Source: Cyanobacteria bacterium MAG CAR3_bin_5 (GTDB lineage: Bacteria; Cyanobacteriota; Cyanobacteriia; PCC-6307; Cyanobiaceae). Taken from it: a stretch of 64,000 bases of DNA. The translations under genes were made by a program, and so were the position numbers. The stretch is taken from the NCBI GenBank assembly GCA_026709085.1, contig JAPOTR010000034.1, positions 62,001 through 126,000 of the forward strand, written 5' to 3'. The notes under the pieces were generated by a model. It did not search any database. It was given only the letters and a program-made list of their open reading frames with translations, and was not told the DNA's origin. Of the stretch, positions 10,309 through 20,476 are shown piece by piece (the first letter of the stretch is position 1; every line of letters starts with the position of its first letter).

Positions 10309-13300
10309 ATGACCGTGACCGTCAGCAGTGGCAGCAGTAGCGTTTCACCGCAACTGTATGACACCCTGCCGCTTTCCAGCCTGCGTCAGGCTGAGCAGCA
10401 GGATCGCTTCCCCGATCGCACTGAGCTGGATCGGCTGATCAACTTCTTCCAGGGCGGCCAGCAACGGGTTGACGTTGCCCGTCGTCTGGCCGCCAACGCT
10501 GGCTCCATCATTGCCCAGGCGGCCAACCGCATTTTTTCCGGCGGAACCCCCCTGGCCTATCTGGAGGAGCCCCCAAGTCGCACCGCGGCCGTGCCTGGCG
10601 TGGGGGCGGCTTTCCCGGAAGGCCGGTCGGAGCAGAAAGCCTTTGACCGCTCTGTCGAGACGTTTGTCCAACCGGCTGGCCCAAGTCGGGGCTTTTTCAG
10701 TCGACTGCTGGACAACTTCCGCCAGGCGGGGGATGTAGCCGTGGTCACCCCGGCAGGCTTTGCCCCCATTGACATCTCCCGCTACGGCAAGGAGCGCATG
10801 ACCAAGTCCCTGCGGGATTTGGGCTGGTTCCTGCGCTATGTCGGGTATGCCGTTGTGGCCGGCGACCCCAGCATTCTGGTGGTCAATGCCCGTGGGCTGC
10901 GGGAAGTTCTGGAGAAAGGCTGCTCCATCCCGGCAACGCTGCTGGCCCTGCAAGAAATGCGGGCGGCGGCCGCAGCCGTGTTCCAGGACGAGCCGGAGGG
11001 CCGCCAGTTGGTGGTGGACTGTTTCAACGTCCTGCTCAAGGAACTCTCCGAAAGTGGCCCTTCACCCCGCCTTCGCCCCGGCAGCGGGGTGGCCCAGGGA
11101 CTCCAGCTTCCGGCAACCTATGCGGAGGCGGCCGCATCGCCGGGCCGCTACGTGATGCGGCCAGGGCTCTCGGGCCGGGAAAAAGCCGAAGTGATCCGGG
11201 CCGCCTATCGGCAGGTGTTGGAGCGGGACGTGACCAAGGCCTACTCCCTGCGGCTGGCTGCTCCCGAGACCGACGTGCGGAACGGGCGCATTTCCATGCG
11301 GGAGTTCGTGCGCACCATTGGCCGCTCCTCCCTGTACCGTCGCGACTTCTATAGCAACCAGTCCAACAGCCGGGTGGTGGAACTGGCCTTCCGCCACTTC
11401 CTCGGACGCGGTGTGAGCACCCTGGAGGAATTCCGTCAGGCCTTTGCCGTGGTCTCCAGCGGTGGACAAGGGGCCCTTGTGGATTTCCTGGTGGACTCCG
11501 CTGAATACGGCCGTATCTATGGCGAGGAGACGGTCCCCTACCTGCGGGATCTGGGAGAAGAAGCCCAGGAAAGCGCCAACTGGGGTCCCAACCGCAAGCT
11601 TTTTAACTACGCGGCGCGTTTCCAGGGGGCTCCCCAGTACGTGACCAGCTTCTCTGGCCAGCGTCGTCCTCTCCCCGATCAGCATGCCTACGGCGGCGCC
11701 AACGACCCGCTGGCCAATCAGTACGGCGCCATTTTCCCGTCCAGCACCAACGCCCCCAGAACGCTGGCTGCAGGCTTCGGCTACGACAGCCGGCGCCTGT
11801 TCGTGGGCAGTGCTCCCGGACTGAGTGCCCAGATGGGCTCGGGGGCCTTTCGCAAACCCCGTCCCACCGTATCGGGCCCCAAGGTGGTCCGCCTGCAACA
11901 GGTGGCCACGGGTGGAGCATCGGTCCCTCGCCGTGGAGGACAGCCCAGCATCCGCTACACCGAGGCGTCCACCCAAGCCGTGGTGGCAGCCGTCTACCGG
12001 CAGATTCTCGGCACCCTGGGCTATGAGGGAGAGCGCCTCTCCAGTGAGGAAATCAAGCTGGAGAACGGGGACATTACCCTGCGGGACTTTGTGCGGGTGG
12101 TGGCCTGCTCCAACCGATTCCGCAAGCGCTACTGGGACGGCCTGTACGTGGTCAAGGCCATTGAGGTGATCCACCGGCGCCTGCTGGGACGTCCCACCTA
12201 TGGCCGCTGGGAAATTGACCCCTATTTTGACGTGGCCTCCCGGGAAGGCTTCTACGGCATCGTGAATGCCATGCTGGACTCCCAGGAGTACAGCCAGGTC
12301 TTTGGGGACGACACGGTTCCTTACGAGCGCTACATCACCCCGACGGACCGGGTGACGCGCCAGGTTCCACGCCTGCGGCCAGACTACAGGATCCCCTATG
12401 TGGGTGATACGTCCAATCCCCTCCGCGGCGAGCGACGGCCCGAGCGACGGCCAGCCAGGGGATTCCGGTACAGCGGCGCCTTGCCCCGCCGTGGCGTGGA
12501 CCGGGTTCGTCCCTTCCTGGCGGCACGGACCACGGTCACGCCGCCGGTAGGGTCACCCCGCTTCCTGCGGGGGCTGCCGCTTCCCCGCAAAGAGGTGGTG
12601 TCCCTCACCAGCCGTGGCGACATCAGTCAGCTCCAGCAGGTGATCCGCGCCGCCTATTGCCAGGTGCTGGGCAACATCCAGCCCATGGAGTCCGAACGGC
12701 TCACCGGGGCGGAATCCCGACTGGCCCACGGCACCATCACTGTGCGGCAGTTTGCGCGGGAGATTGCCCTGAGCGACCTGTACCGTCGTCGCTATTTCGA
12801 CGTGTGCAGCCCCCAGCAGTTCGTGGCCTTCAACTTCCGCCACCTGCTGGGACGTCCTCCGGCCAATCAACAGGAACTGGCCTTCCATGTCCGCTTGGTA
12901 ACAGAGCAGGGTTTGGTGGCTGAGGTGGACAGCTACCTCTACAGCGACGAGTACCTGCAGCGCTTCGGGGAAGACGGGGTGCCGTATTCTATTGAGGAGA
13001 CTCTCCCACGCACCTACAACACGCCCAGCTTCACAGAGGCGTTTGCTGGGATTCCAGCAGCGGGCGCTCAGCCTGCTGCTGGCACAGTGTCCGCTGTAGA
13101 GCCACCCCTCTGGACAGCCAAGGTGAGTGGCCGGGCCGCCCTGCCGGATTTTCTCAAGGGAGTGCCCATGCGCAATCTCCCGACGAACCTGCTGTTTAGC
13201 CCCGTCACAGGTTTGTTCCCGTCAACCGGTCAACCGAGACGAACGCCAGAACCGGTCAAGTTCCGCCTCTCTCCCAATCCCAGCGAACAGGAGTTGACCG

Positions 13301-13740
13301 CCGTGGTCAATGCCGCCTACCGGCAACTTCTGGGCCGGGTTCCTCTTGCGGAGGAGCGGCTGACCTCGGCTGAATCCCAACTCCGCTCCGGACGCATCAC
13401 GGTGGCTGGCTTCATTGCACAGGTGAGTGCCAGTTCCCTGTTCCAGAACCGCCTGTCTTCCTTCTCGGGATTAAAGATGGCTGATGCGGCATACATGGCC
13501 CTTCAGGGCCGTTCCCCCAGCCAAGTGGAGGCCAGCACGTTCGCTGACCAACAAGCCCGCCTCGGTAAAGCAGCCGCTGTGGCCGCCCTCCTGGATACGC
13601 CCGAGTACAAGGAGCGCTTTGGGGCAAACACCGTGCCCGTGGTGGACGGAACCCGAACGTTCCCCGGTCGCAGTCAGGCCGTGATCACGCGGACGGCGCG
13701 CCTGGACGGGGGGCCTGCGGGCATCACCCCACGGCCTTGA
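10309..13740 (+). CDS. apcE: Phycobilisome core-membrane linker ApcE (LCM), four-repeat type
   Basis: A 1143-residue anchor and terminal energy emitter of the phycobilisome core. Residues 20-240 form an alpha-allophycocyanin-like domain interrupted by the PB-loop (about 85-150), with the chromophore Cys at 205 in EKGCSIPATL. Four linker (REP) repeats follow, each starting with a V/I-x-AAYRQ/CQ-type helix: about residues 285-420, 550-680, 765-905 and 990-1125, separated by basic, Pro/Gly/Arg-rich arms. Three-repeat proteins of about 900-970 residues go with tricylindrical cores and four-repeat proteins of about 1130 with pentacylindrical cores, so this length predicts the larger type. First gene of the core cluster, followed after 530 bp by apcA. 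Confidence 0.97.
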   Translation: MTVTVSSGSSSVSPQLYDTLPLSSLRQAEQQDRFPDRTELDRLINFFQGGQQRVDVARRLAANAGSIIAQAANRIFSGGTPLAYLEEPPSRTAAVPGVGAAFPEGRSEQKAFDRSVETFVQPAGPSRGFFSRLLDNFRQAGDVAVVTPAGFAPIDISRYGKERMTKSLRDLGWFLRYVGYAVVAGDPSILVVNARGLREVLEKGCSIPATLLALQEMRAAAAAVFQDEPEGRQLVVDCFNVLLKELSESGPSPRLRPGSGVAQGLQLPATYAEAAASPGRYVMRPGLSGREKAEVIRAAYRQVLERDVTKAYSLRLAAPETDVRNGRISMREFVRTIGRSSLYRRDFYSNQSNSRVVELAFRHFLGRGVSTLEEFRQAFAVVSSGGQGALVDFLVDSAEYGRIYGEETVPYLRDLGEEAQESANWGPNRKLFNYAARFQGAPQYVTSFSGQRRPLPDQHAYGGANDPLANQYGAIFPSSTNAPRTLAAGFGYDSRRLFVGSAPGLSAQMGSGAFRKPRPTVSGPKVVRLQQVATGGASVPRRGGQPSIRYTEASTQAVVAAVYRQILGTLGYEGERLSSEEIKLENGDITLRDFVRVVACSNRFRKRYWDGLYVVKAIEVIHRRLLGRPTYGRWEIDPYFDVASREGFYGIVNAMLDSQEYSQVFGDDTVPYERYITPTDRVTRQVPRLRPDYRIPYVGDTSNPLRGERRPERRPARGFRYSGALPRRGVDRVRPFLAARTTVTPPVGSPRFLRGLPLPRKEVVSLTSRGDISQLQQVIRAAYCQVLGNIQPMESERLTGAESRLAHGTITVRQFAREIALSDLYRRRYFDVCSPQQFVAFNFRHLLGRPPANQQELAFHVRLVTEQGLVAEVDSYLYSDEYLQRFGEDGVPYSIEETLPRTYNTPSFTEAFAGIPAAGAQPAAGTVSAVEPPLWTAKVSGRAALPDFLKGVPMRNLPTNLLFSPVTGLFPSTGQPRRTPEPVKFRLSPNPSEQELTAVVNAAYRQLLGRVPLAEERLTSAESQLRSGRITVAGFIAQVSASSLFQNRLSSFSGLKMADAAYMALQGRSPSQVEASTFADQQARLGKAAAVAALLDTPEYKERFGANTVPVVDGTRTFPGRSQAVITRTARLDGGPAGITPRP

Positions 13741-14273
13741 GCCGATACCTCCAAACCTGGTCAACCAACCTGGTCCAGGGTGCTGTTTTCATGGTGGAGA
13801 CCCGGAATTCCTCAACAGAGATTTCCACCATCGGGGCGCCCTGGCCCAGGCAAACTTTCTTATAACCAGCAGCAACCGGTAGAGCAGCCCTGTCTTGAAC
13901 TAAAGACAGGGCTAATTTCCTGTGCTGTTCATTGACGCCACTGGTTTGTCTCTAGCCTGTGTGCCGTTACCTTGCAGTGAGGATTTGCCGTGAAGAACCG
14001 TTACGTTTCCTGGGGATTCCTGCCGGGATCGTCAACACGGCAGCCATGCCAACAGCCCCCATGTCCTGCTGGTCATCAAAGTTTACTTGCCTTGTGTTTG
14101 TTACAGAACCGGGAATGTGACCGCTCCAGCCGCTCTGAATCCCCTAATCTCCATGAGGCATTGGCCAAGGCAGCTCTTCTGCTCATCCATGACCGGTTCA
14201 GCTTGCCTAATTCTTCCAATCCCCCTAAACCTGGTCCCCTTCAAAGAGACCGTACGCTTCGAGGCCGAACTGA
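13741..14273 (+). promoter_or_regulatory. apcE-apcA spacer, presumed promoter and leader of apcA
   Basis: A 533-bp stretch without a convincing gene; an open frame of 95 codons at 13990 has unnatural composition and runs into apcA. Such a spacer fits the usual separate, strong promoter and long leader of the apcABC transcript. It contains a perfect 11-bp inverted repeat (listed separately) and a weaker one (ATGGTGGA at 13791-13798 with TCCACCAT at 13824-13831). I cannot place the promoter boxes confidently. Confidence 0.45.
13886..13913 (+). terminator. Perfect 11-bp hairpin between apcE and apcA
   Basis: AGCCCTGTCTT (13886-13896) and its exact complement AAGACAGGGCT (13903-13913) enclose a 6-base loop. 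The stem is followed by AATTTCC rather than a run of T, so it is not a standard intrinsic terminator. It may mark the 3' end of apcE mRNA after processing, attenuate read-through into apcABC, or stabilise a transcript end. Confidence 0.5.
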
Positions 14274-14759
14274 ATGAGCATCGTCTCCAATTCGATCATC
14301 AACGCCGATGCCGAGGCCCGCTACTTGAGCCCCGGTGAGTTGGATCAAATCAAGTCTTTTGTCTCCGGCGGCGCCCAGCGGCTGCGAGTAGCGAATGCTC
14401 TTAGCGAAAATCGCGAGCGCATCGTCAAGCAGGCGGGCAGTCAACTGTTCCAGAAGCGCCCTGACGTCATCTCTCCCGGTGGCAATGCCTATGGAGAAGA
14501 CATGACCGCCTCCTGCCTCCGTGACATGGACTACTATTTGCGTCTGGTCACCTACGGGATCGTCTCCGGCGACGTCACTCCCATCGAGGAGATCGGCATC
14601 ATTGGCGCCCGTGAAATGTACCGCTCTTTGGGCACTCCCCTGGATGCCATCGTGGAGTCGGTGCGTGAAATGAAGTCTGCATCCCTGTCCCTCCTTGGTG
14701 GTCAGGACGCCGATGAGGCATCCTTCTACTTCGACTATGTGATTGGCGCCCTGTCCTGA
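14274..14759 (+). CDS. apcA: Allophycocyanin alpha subunit
   Basis: The 161-residue core phycobiliprotein. The chromophore Cys is residue 81 ([14 protein letters not shown]) and Asn71 precedes it in PGGNAYGED. All-helical globin-like fold, length normal. With ApcB it forms the trimers of the phycobilisome core that pass energy from the rods to ApcE and the photosystems. Followed after 57 bp by apcB and then apcC, forming the standard apcABC operon. Confidence 0.98.
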   Translation: MSIVSNSIINADAEARYLSPGELDQIKSFVSGGAQRLRVANALSENRERIVKQAGSQLFQKRPDVISPGGNAYGEDMTASCLRDMDYYLRLVTYGIVSGDVTPIEEIGIIGAREMYRSLGTPLDAIVESVREMKSASLSLLGGQDADEASFYFDYVIGALS

Positions 14760-14816
14760 GGCCGCCGCATTTTCTCCCCAGATCCTTCTCCATTCCTCCC
14801 CCACGCTTCTCAGGTC

Positions 14817-15305
14817 ATGCAAGACGCCATCACGTCTGTCATCAATTCTTCCGACGTCCAAGGACTCTACCTGGACGACGGCTCCATGTCCAAGCTGCAA
14901 TCCTACTTCCGCAGTGGCGAGTTGCGGGTGCGGGCAGCGGCGACGATCAGCGCCAATGCTTCCGCCATTGTTCGCGATGCCGTGGCCAAGGCCCTCCTTT
15001 ACTCGGATATCACCCGTCCCGGCGGCAACATGTACACCACCCGCCGCTACGCCGCCTGCATCCGCGATATGGACTACTACCTCAGGTATTCTACATATGC
15101 CATGCTGGCTGGCGATACCTCCATCCTGGATGAGCGGGTTCTGAACGGTCTTCGCGAGACCTACAACTCCCTGGGTGTACCCATCGGCGCCACCGTGCAG
15201 GCCATCCAGGCCATGAAGCAGGTCACTGCCTCCCTGGTGGGCGCCGATGCCGGGAAGGAGATGGGTGTTTACTTTGACTACATCTGCTCTGGACTGGGCG
15301 GCTGA
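14817..15305 (+). CDS. apcB: Allophycocyanin beta subunit
   Basis: The 162-residue partner of ApcA. Cys81 in [18 protein letters not shown] is the bilin attachment site. Asn71 ([10 protein letters not shown]) is the residue that is gamma-N-methylated in this protein family, which links it to the methyltransferase encoded next to apcE. The gene starts with ATG at 14817 and ends 40 bp before apcC. Confidence 0.98.
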   Translation: MQDAITSVINSSDVQGLYLDDGSMSKLQSYFRSGELRVRAAATISANASAIVRDAVAKALLYSDITRPGGNMYTTRRYAACIRDMDYYLRYSTYAMLAGDTSILDERVLNGLRETYNSLGVPIGATVQAIQAMKQVTASLVGADAGKEMGVYFDYICSGLGG

Positions 15306-15345
15306 GCGCCTAGCGGATCGGGATCCCGTCGTGAGGAACGATTTC

Positions 15346-15546
15346 ATGCGTCTTTTCAAGATCACTGCCTGCCTGCCCACCCAACGCAACATCCGTGCCC
15401 AACGGGAACTGCAAAATACCTACTTCACCAAGTGGGTTCCCTATGATAGTTGGTTCGCTGAGCAGCAGCGCATCCAGAAGCAAGGGGGGAAAATCCTCAA
15501 GGTTGAGCTTTGCTCAGGTCGCCAGCAGGACAATGTTGGCCTTTAA
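15346..15546 (+). CDS. apcC: Allophycocyanin small core linker (LC7.8)
   Basis: A 66-residue linker of the CpcD-like family that caps the core cylinders. It starts MRLFKITACLPTQRNIRAQR and retains the family core WVPYDSWFAEQQRI and the C-terminal KILKVEL strand. Length is one residue short of the usual 67. I set the start at the ATG at 15346; upstream codons in the same frame are shadow of apcB. It is the last gene of the operon and is followed after about 30 bp by a strong terminator. Confidence 0.96.
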   Translation: MRLFKITACLPTQRNIRAQRELQNTYFTKWVPYDSWFAEQQRIQKQGGKILKVELCSGRQQDNVGL

Positions 15547-15575
15547 TTAGTCCATCCCCAAAGCCACTCCCAGTC

Positions 15576-15600
15576 AAAGCCTGGTTTTGCCAGGCTTTTT
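15576..15600 (+). terminator. Intrinsic terminator of apcABC
   Basis: AAAGCCTGG (15576-15584), a 5-base loop, and CCAGGCTTT (15590-15598) form a 9-bp stem running into a T tract (15596-15600). It lies 30 bp after the apcC stop and before ftsW, on the same strand. Confidence 0.85.
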
Positions 15601-15630
15601 CCGTACCTGGGATTTGGAGACGGGGCAGCC

Positions 15631-16746
15631 ATGACCAAGCCAAAGCCCAACCCCCGGGGCGATATCTGGCCTGCGGACGCCCGTCTCCTCCTTCTGCTGA
15701 CTGCACTCTGGAGCGTTGTGGGGCTCCTCATCCTTGCGTCTGCCAGTTGGTGGTCTGCACAGCAAGAGCTGGGCGATGGTTTGTATTACGTCAAGCGCCA
15801 GGCTCTCTGGCTGCTCATGGGCTGGTGCCTGCTCCTGATCGTTGTCCGCTGGCCCCTGCGGCAGTGGCTGCGACTGAGCGCCATCGGCATGCTGGCTGGC
15901 CTGGCGCTGCTGGTGCTGACCATCTTCTTCGGGGTGACCATCAACGGCGCATCCCGCTGGCTGCTGATCGGGCCTGTGCAGATACAGCCTTCGGAACTGA
16001 TCAAGCCCCTGGTCGTTCTCCAGGCCGCTGTCCTGTTCTCCAACTGGCATCGCCACCGGATGGTTCAGCGGCTGTTCTGGACTGGGGTTTTCACGGTGGT
16101 CCTGGGTTTGATTCTGAGGCAGCCCAACCTGAGCACGGCAACCTTGCTGGGGCTGCTGCTCTGGCTTATGGCCTTTACCGCCGGCCTCCCCCTGGGCCTG
16201 CTCATGGGGATTGCCGGCTTGGGCTTGGCGGCAGGGGTCGCAAGTCTCGTGGTGAATGCGTATCAGTTCCAGCGAATCATTGCCTTCCTGAACCCGTGGT
16301 CGGACCCGATGGGCAGCGGCTATCAACTGATCCAGAGCATCCTGGCCATTGGATCAGGGGGTATGAGCGGCGCCGGCTTTGCGCTGTCAAGCCAGAAGCT
16401 CCACCATCTCCCTTTCCACACTACAGACTTTATCTTTGCGATCTATGCTGAAGAGTTGGGCTTTATCGGCTGCCTGTTCCTGCTCTGCTTTCTGCTGGTG
16501 TTTGCCTTTCTGGGCCTACGGGTTGCCCACGCCAGCCTGGACCAGAGGTCCCGACTTGTTGCCAGTGGCGCCACCATCCTCCTGGTGGGCCAAGCCATTC
16601 TCAACATGGCCGTTGCCACAGGGGTGATGCCCGCCACAGGTCTGCCCTTCCCCCTGTTCAGCTACGGAGGAAGCGCCGTGCTGAGTTGTCTGATCACAGC
16701 GGGGCTCCTCATCCGCGCCAATCTGGAACGCACGAAAAAAAGCTAG
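15631..16746 (+). CDS. ftsW: SEDS-family cell division/rod-shape protein FtsW
   Basis: A 371-residue polytopic membrane protein with about ten hydrophobic segments from residue 20 onward. SEDS hallmarks are visible: QPSELIKP in the middle, AIGSGGMSGAGF, the motif HHLPFHTTDFIFAIYAEELGF near residues 255-275, and TGLPFPLFSYGGSAVLS near the C-terminus. The family polymerises septal (FtsW) or lateral (RodA) peptidoglycan from lipid II. I favour FtsW since this is the usual picocyanobacterial locus next to the cytochrome c maturation genes, but RodA cannot be excluded by eye. Confidence 0.88.
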   Translation: MTKPKPNPRGDIWPADARLLLLLTALWSVVGLLILASASWWSAQQELGDGLYYVKRQALWLLMGWCLLLIVVRWPLRQWLRLSAIGMLAGLALLVLTIFFGVTINGASRWLLIGPVQIQPSELIKPLVVLQAAVLFSNWHRHRMVQRLFWTGVFTVVLGLILRQPNLSTATLLGLLLWLMAFTAGLPLGLLMGIAGLGLAAGVASLVVNAYQFQRIIAFLNPWSDPMGSGYQLIQSILAIGSGGMSGAGFALSSQKLHHLPFHTTDFIFAIYAEELGFIGCLFLLCFLLVFAFLGLRVAHASLDQRSRLVASGATILLVGQAILNMAVATGVMPATGLPFPLFSYGGSAVLSCLITAGLLIRANLERTKKS

Positions 16747-16765
16747 GCTCTTCATCAGGATCACC

Positions 16766-17521
16766 ATGATTAGGTTCTTGCCTCTGCTCGCCACTGTGGT
16801 GGGTTTTGACCTGGCTGGTGCTTCCCGTTGGGGAGAGCATCTACTGAACCAAAGCCTCACGGCCCCATGGCCTGCCAGCCTGGCTGTGGTCAGCTTACTG
16901 GGTCTACTCACATCCCTGGGTCCCTGCTCCCTGTCCCTCCTGCCCGTCACCATGGCGTTTCTGGCGGGAACCAGTCCCGGCCGGTTACACCCGTGGCAAC
17001 GCAGCAGTGCATTTGCAGCGGGCATTGTTGCCACCTTGACGGTTCTGGGTCTTCTCAGTTCCCTCATGGGACGGATCTATGGTCAGGTCCCTGCCCTGGT
17101 GGTGGCCCTGGTGGCTGTTCTGGCATTGGTCATGGGCCTCAACCTTCTGGGATTGCTGCCCATGGCCTGGCCGGCAGGACCGCCAGGGCAATGGCTCCAC
17201 CGCCGTATTCCGCCGGCCCTTGCCCCCATGGCGGCTGGCCTGGTCTTTGGACTGGCGGCCTCCCCCTGCACCACACCTGTCCTGGCCGTGCTCCTGGCCT
17301 GGATTGGCAGCGCCGGTCGTCCCTTCCTGGGCGCCTTGCTGCTGGCCGGCTTTGGCGTGGGACAAGTGCTGCCCCTTCTCCTGGTGGGAACCGCTGCTGC
17401 GTCCCTGCCCCGGCTGCTGGCGCTCCGCGCTTGGACCCAGTGGATTCCCCGTCTCAGCGGCGCCGCCCTGGTGTCGGTGGGCAGCATCCTTCTGCTTTCG
17501 CGGCTTCCCGTGTTCTCTTAA
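16766..17521 (+). CDS. ccdA: CcdA-type thiol-disulfide transporter for cytochrome c maturation
   Basis: A 251-residue membrane protein with six or more helices. The two reactive cysteines sit in hydrophobic segments in the conserved contexts SLGPCSLSLLPVT (near residue 52) and AASPCTTPVLAV (near residue 170). It passes reducing equivalents across the thylakoid or plasma membrane to keep apocytochrome c haem-binding cysteines reduced (system II). Immediately followed (3 bp) by ccsB, the partner in this pathway. The ATG at 16766 follows ftsW by 20 bp. Confidence 0.9.
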   Translation: MIRFLPLLATVVGFDLAGASRWGEHLLNQSLTAPWPASLAVVSLLGLLTSLGPCSLSLLPVTMAFLAGTSPGRLHPWQRSSAFAAGIVATLTVLGLLSSLMGRIYGQVPALVVALVAVLALVMGLNLLGLLPMAWPAGPPGQWLHRRIPPALAPMAAGLVFGLAASPCTTPVLAVLLAWIGSAGRPFLGALLLAGFGVGQVLPLLLVGTAAASLPRLLALRAWTQWIPRLSGAALVSVGSILLLSRLPVFS

Positions 17522-17524
17522 GCC

Positions 17525-18835
17525 ATGGCGTCCGATGCTGCACAGATCTTCCGCTCCGGTCAACGGCTGCTTGCCCTGCTGGGGGACCTGCGGCTGGCCA
17601 TTGGTCTGCTGCTGCTCATTGCCCTGGCCAGTGCTCTGGGCACAGCCCTACCCCAGAACGAGCTCGCTGACGCCTATCACGACCACTACGACGACCAGCC
17701 ATGGCTGGGGCTGCTGACCGCCGGCCCCATTCTGGCGCTGCAACTGGATCACGTCTATTCCAGTGGGTGGTTTCTCGCCTTGCTGGCGCTGCTGGCCGCC
17801 TCCTTGACCACGTGCAGCATCCGCCGTCAATGGCCTGCCCTGCGGTCAGGATTGCAGTGGATGGACCACCAGCACCCCCATCACCTGAGCAAGTACAGCA
17901 TCGGCGTTACACGGGAGGCAGGTCCCCAAAGCCTCCAGCACCTGGCCCAACTCCTGCGCCAGCGGGGTTGGAAGGTGCAACAGAAGACCGGGCGACTGGC
18001 GGCCAGGCAAGGGGTGATCGCCGGCCGGAGCGGTCCTCTGCTGGTTCATGTGGGTTTGATTGTGCTGATGACCGGCGCCGCCTGGGGCGCATTGGGGGGA
18101 CAGCGGCTGGAGCGTTTCCTGGCGCCGGGCCGGAGCCTGGACCTGGTGGACCGCCAGGGGGAAACCCGGCTGTCGATCCGGTTGCAGGATTTTTCCGTGG
18201 ATCGCGATGCACGGGGACAGGCTCGGCAGTTCCACTCTCAATTGTTGTTCTCCGCCCCTGCCATGGCCACTGCGCGTCATGTGGACGTTAGTGTCAACCA
18301 CCCTGCCCGCATGGATGGGGTGACGGTGTATCAAGCTGACTGGCGGGTGGCGGCGCTGACGGTGCAACTGGGTCGGAGCCCCCAGTTGCAATTTCCGCTC
18401 CAGCCTTTGCCCGCCCTGGGGGAGCAGGTTTGGGGATTGGCCCTGCCAACCCGCCCGGACGGGTCCCACCCCGTACTGCTCACCGTTGCCAGCGAGCAGG
18501 GACCTGTGCTGGTGTACGACAGCAGTGGGGAGAAAATGGGCGCACTGCGGGTTGACGGCCCGCCGCTGGATGTGGATGGACTGCCCATTCGCATCACCCA
18601 CGTGCTGCCGGCCAGTGGCTTGCTGATCAAGCGGGATCCTGGCATTCCTCTGGTCTACACAGGGTTTGCCGTGGCCCTGCTGGGTGGGGGCCTGAGCGTG
18701 CTGGCCAGCCGCAAGCTGTGGGCCGTTGCCACCCAGGGCAAGCTGCATGTGGCGGGCATCAGCAACCGGGACGTGGTGGGGTTTGGCGAGGCGCTGCCCC
18801 GGCTGCTGGACTCCCTCCCCGAGGAGGCTCACTGA
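17525..18835 (+). CDS. ccsB: Cytochrome c biogenesis protein Ccs1/CcsB (ResB-like)
   Basis: A 436-residue ResB-family protein of the system II cytochrome c synthase; it pairs with CcsA (not in this window) to attach haem to c-type cytochromes on the lumenal side. Membrane helices lie at about residues 20-45 ([20 protein letters not shown]), 78-100, 175-195 and near 378-398, with a large soluble domain between the last two. It follows ccdA by 3 bp, so both steps of apocytochrome reduction and haem ligation are cotranscribed. The 3' end overlaps the convergent queF gene by 7 bp. Confidence 0.92.
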   Translation: MASDAAQIFRSGQRLLALLGDLRLAIGLLLLIALASALGTALPQNELADAYHDHYDDQPWLGLLTAGPILALQLDHVYSSGWFLALLALLAASLTTCSIRRQWPALRSGLQWMDHQHPHHLSKYSIGVTREAGPQSLQHLAQLLRQRGWKVQQKTGRLAARQGVIAGRSGPLLVHVGLIVLMTGAAWGALGGQRLERFLAPGRSLDLVDRQGETRLSIRLQDFSVDRDARGQARQFHSQLLFSAPAMATARHVDVSVNHPARMDGVTVYQADWRVAALTVQLGRSPQLQFPLQPLPALGEQVWGLALPTRPDGSHPVLLTVASEQGPVLVYDSSGEKMGALRVDGPPLDVDGLPIRITHVLPASGLLIKRDPGIPLVYTGFAVALLGGGLSVLASRKLWAVATQGKLHVAGISNRDVVGFGEALPRLLDSLPEEAH

Positions 18836-19224
18836 GGCTGGCCATGGTGAACCGTGATCACCGTATGTACGTTGCCCCGGGGGGAAAAATCCGCCGCCAG
18901 TTCCATCCAGCGGGGTGAGCAGGCCGCGACGCAGTCATCCAGAATCCGGTTGGCCACCTCCTCGTGGGAAATGCAGTGGTCCCGCCAACTGTTGATGTAG
19001 AGCTTGAGGGCCTTGAGCTCCAGAACCTTGGGACCAGGCTGGTAATGAAGACGCAACACGGCAAAGTCGGGATATCCGGAGAAGGGGCACTTGCATGTGA
19101 AGTCCGGCAACTCAATGTCGATGCGGTAGGAGCGGCCGGGGTTGGGATTATCGAAGCAGATCAGTTCAGCAGCGGCAATGGCCCGCTCCCCGTAGCGGGG
19201 CGTGGTGGTTTGGCGCTCTGTCAT
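18829..19224 (-). CDS. queF: NADPH-dependent 7-cyano-7-deazaguanine reductase
   Basis: A 131-residue monodomain QueF of the YkvM type, reducing preQ0 to preQ1 for queuosine in tRNA. The catalytic Cys and substrate-binding motif are seen in [15 protein letters not shown], and the family motif Glu-x-Lys-x-Leu-Lys-x-Tyr in [23 protein letters not shown]-like sequence that follows. The fold is a T-fold; NADPH dependence is family knowledge. Convergent with ccsB, with a 7-bp overlap of stop regions. Confidence 0.95.
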   Translation of the reverse strand: MTERQTTTPRYGERAIAAAELICFDNPNPGRSYRIDIELPDFTCKCPFSGYPDFAVLRLHYQPGPKVLELKALKLYINSWRDHCISHEEVANRILDDCVAACSPRWMELAADFSPRGNVHTVITVHHGQPQ

Positions 19225-19336
19225 GCCGGGTTGATTGATGGTCCAGGAGGGGTGATGGCCTTCACGCTACACGGGGATCAAGTCCTGTCCGGTTCTGAAT
19301 TTTTCCTAAAGATTTGCCAACAGACTCCTGAAATGC

Positions 19337-19366
19337 TTGTCATGAACAGTTCATAAGGCTTATATA
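19337..19366 (+). promoter_or_regulatory. Candidate sigma-70 promoter of the DUF4278 gene
   Basis: TTGTCA at 19337-19342 and TATATA at 19361-19366 are separated by 18 bp, close to the consensus boxes. They lie in the 295-bp spacer between divergent queF and the DUF4278 gene, about 155 bp before the chosen start. The surrounding sequence is locally AT-rich. Assignment is by motif only. Confidence 0.45.
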
Positions 19367-19520
19367 TGAGAGCGAGGACAAAACGTTGGGCGCATCGACG
19401 GCTCCGGCTTCAGGTGCGCTGGAAGTAGCCAAACCGCGACGGTGAAGCAACGCGCCTCTTGAACAAAGCGGATTTCGCCAGTCCATGGCTGGCAGTTCCC
19501 GTTCTGTGGAGGTTTCTCTC

Positions 19521-19727
19521 ATGGTCCAACTCAAGTACCGTGGTGTTGATTACGACACCACCCAGCGCCCTGATCTCAGTGATCAACCGGTAGAACACGT
19601 TTACCGTGGCATCCACTTCAACAAGGCTCCTCGTCACGAGGCCGACACGCTGTCGGACCAGCCTGTGCTCGTGAGCTACCGGGGAGCGGTCTACGAGACC
19701 CGCATCGCCGAAGCGTCGAAGGGTTAA
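19521..19727 (+). CDS. DUF4278 domain protein
   Basis: A small protein of 68 residues from the ATG at 19521 (MVQLKYRGVDYDT). The family pattern Y-R-G-x-x-Y/F recurs three times: YRGVDYD, YRGIHFN and YRGAVYET. DUF4278 proteins are short, cyanobacteria-specific and of unknown function. There is an in-frame upstream ATG at 19485, but the conserved domain begins at the later start. No signal peptide or membrane span. Confidence 0.75.
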   Translation: MVQLKYRGVDYDTTQRPDLSDQPVEHVYRGIHFNKAPRHEADTLSDQPVLVSYRGAVYETRIAEASKG

Positions 19728-19799
19728 TCCCGTAGCTATCGCTACTGAAAACCGGAAGCCACACTCCCCCTAATGGCAAGGGAATCAACACTTTCCTCA

Positions 19800-20461
<662 letters not shown>

Positions 20462-20476
20462 GAGGCCGGTCCTGGT

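Noticed and set aside
11062-12174. 370-codon minus-strand frame inside apcE
   Set aside because: Antisense shadow of apcE; His/Gly-rich composition and no motif.
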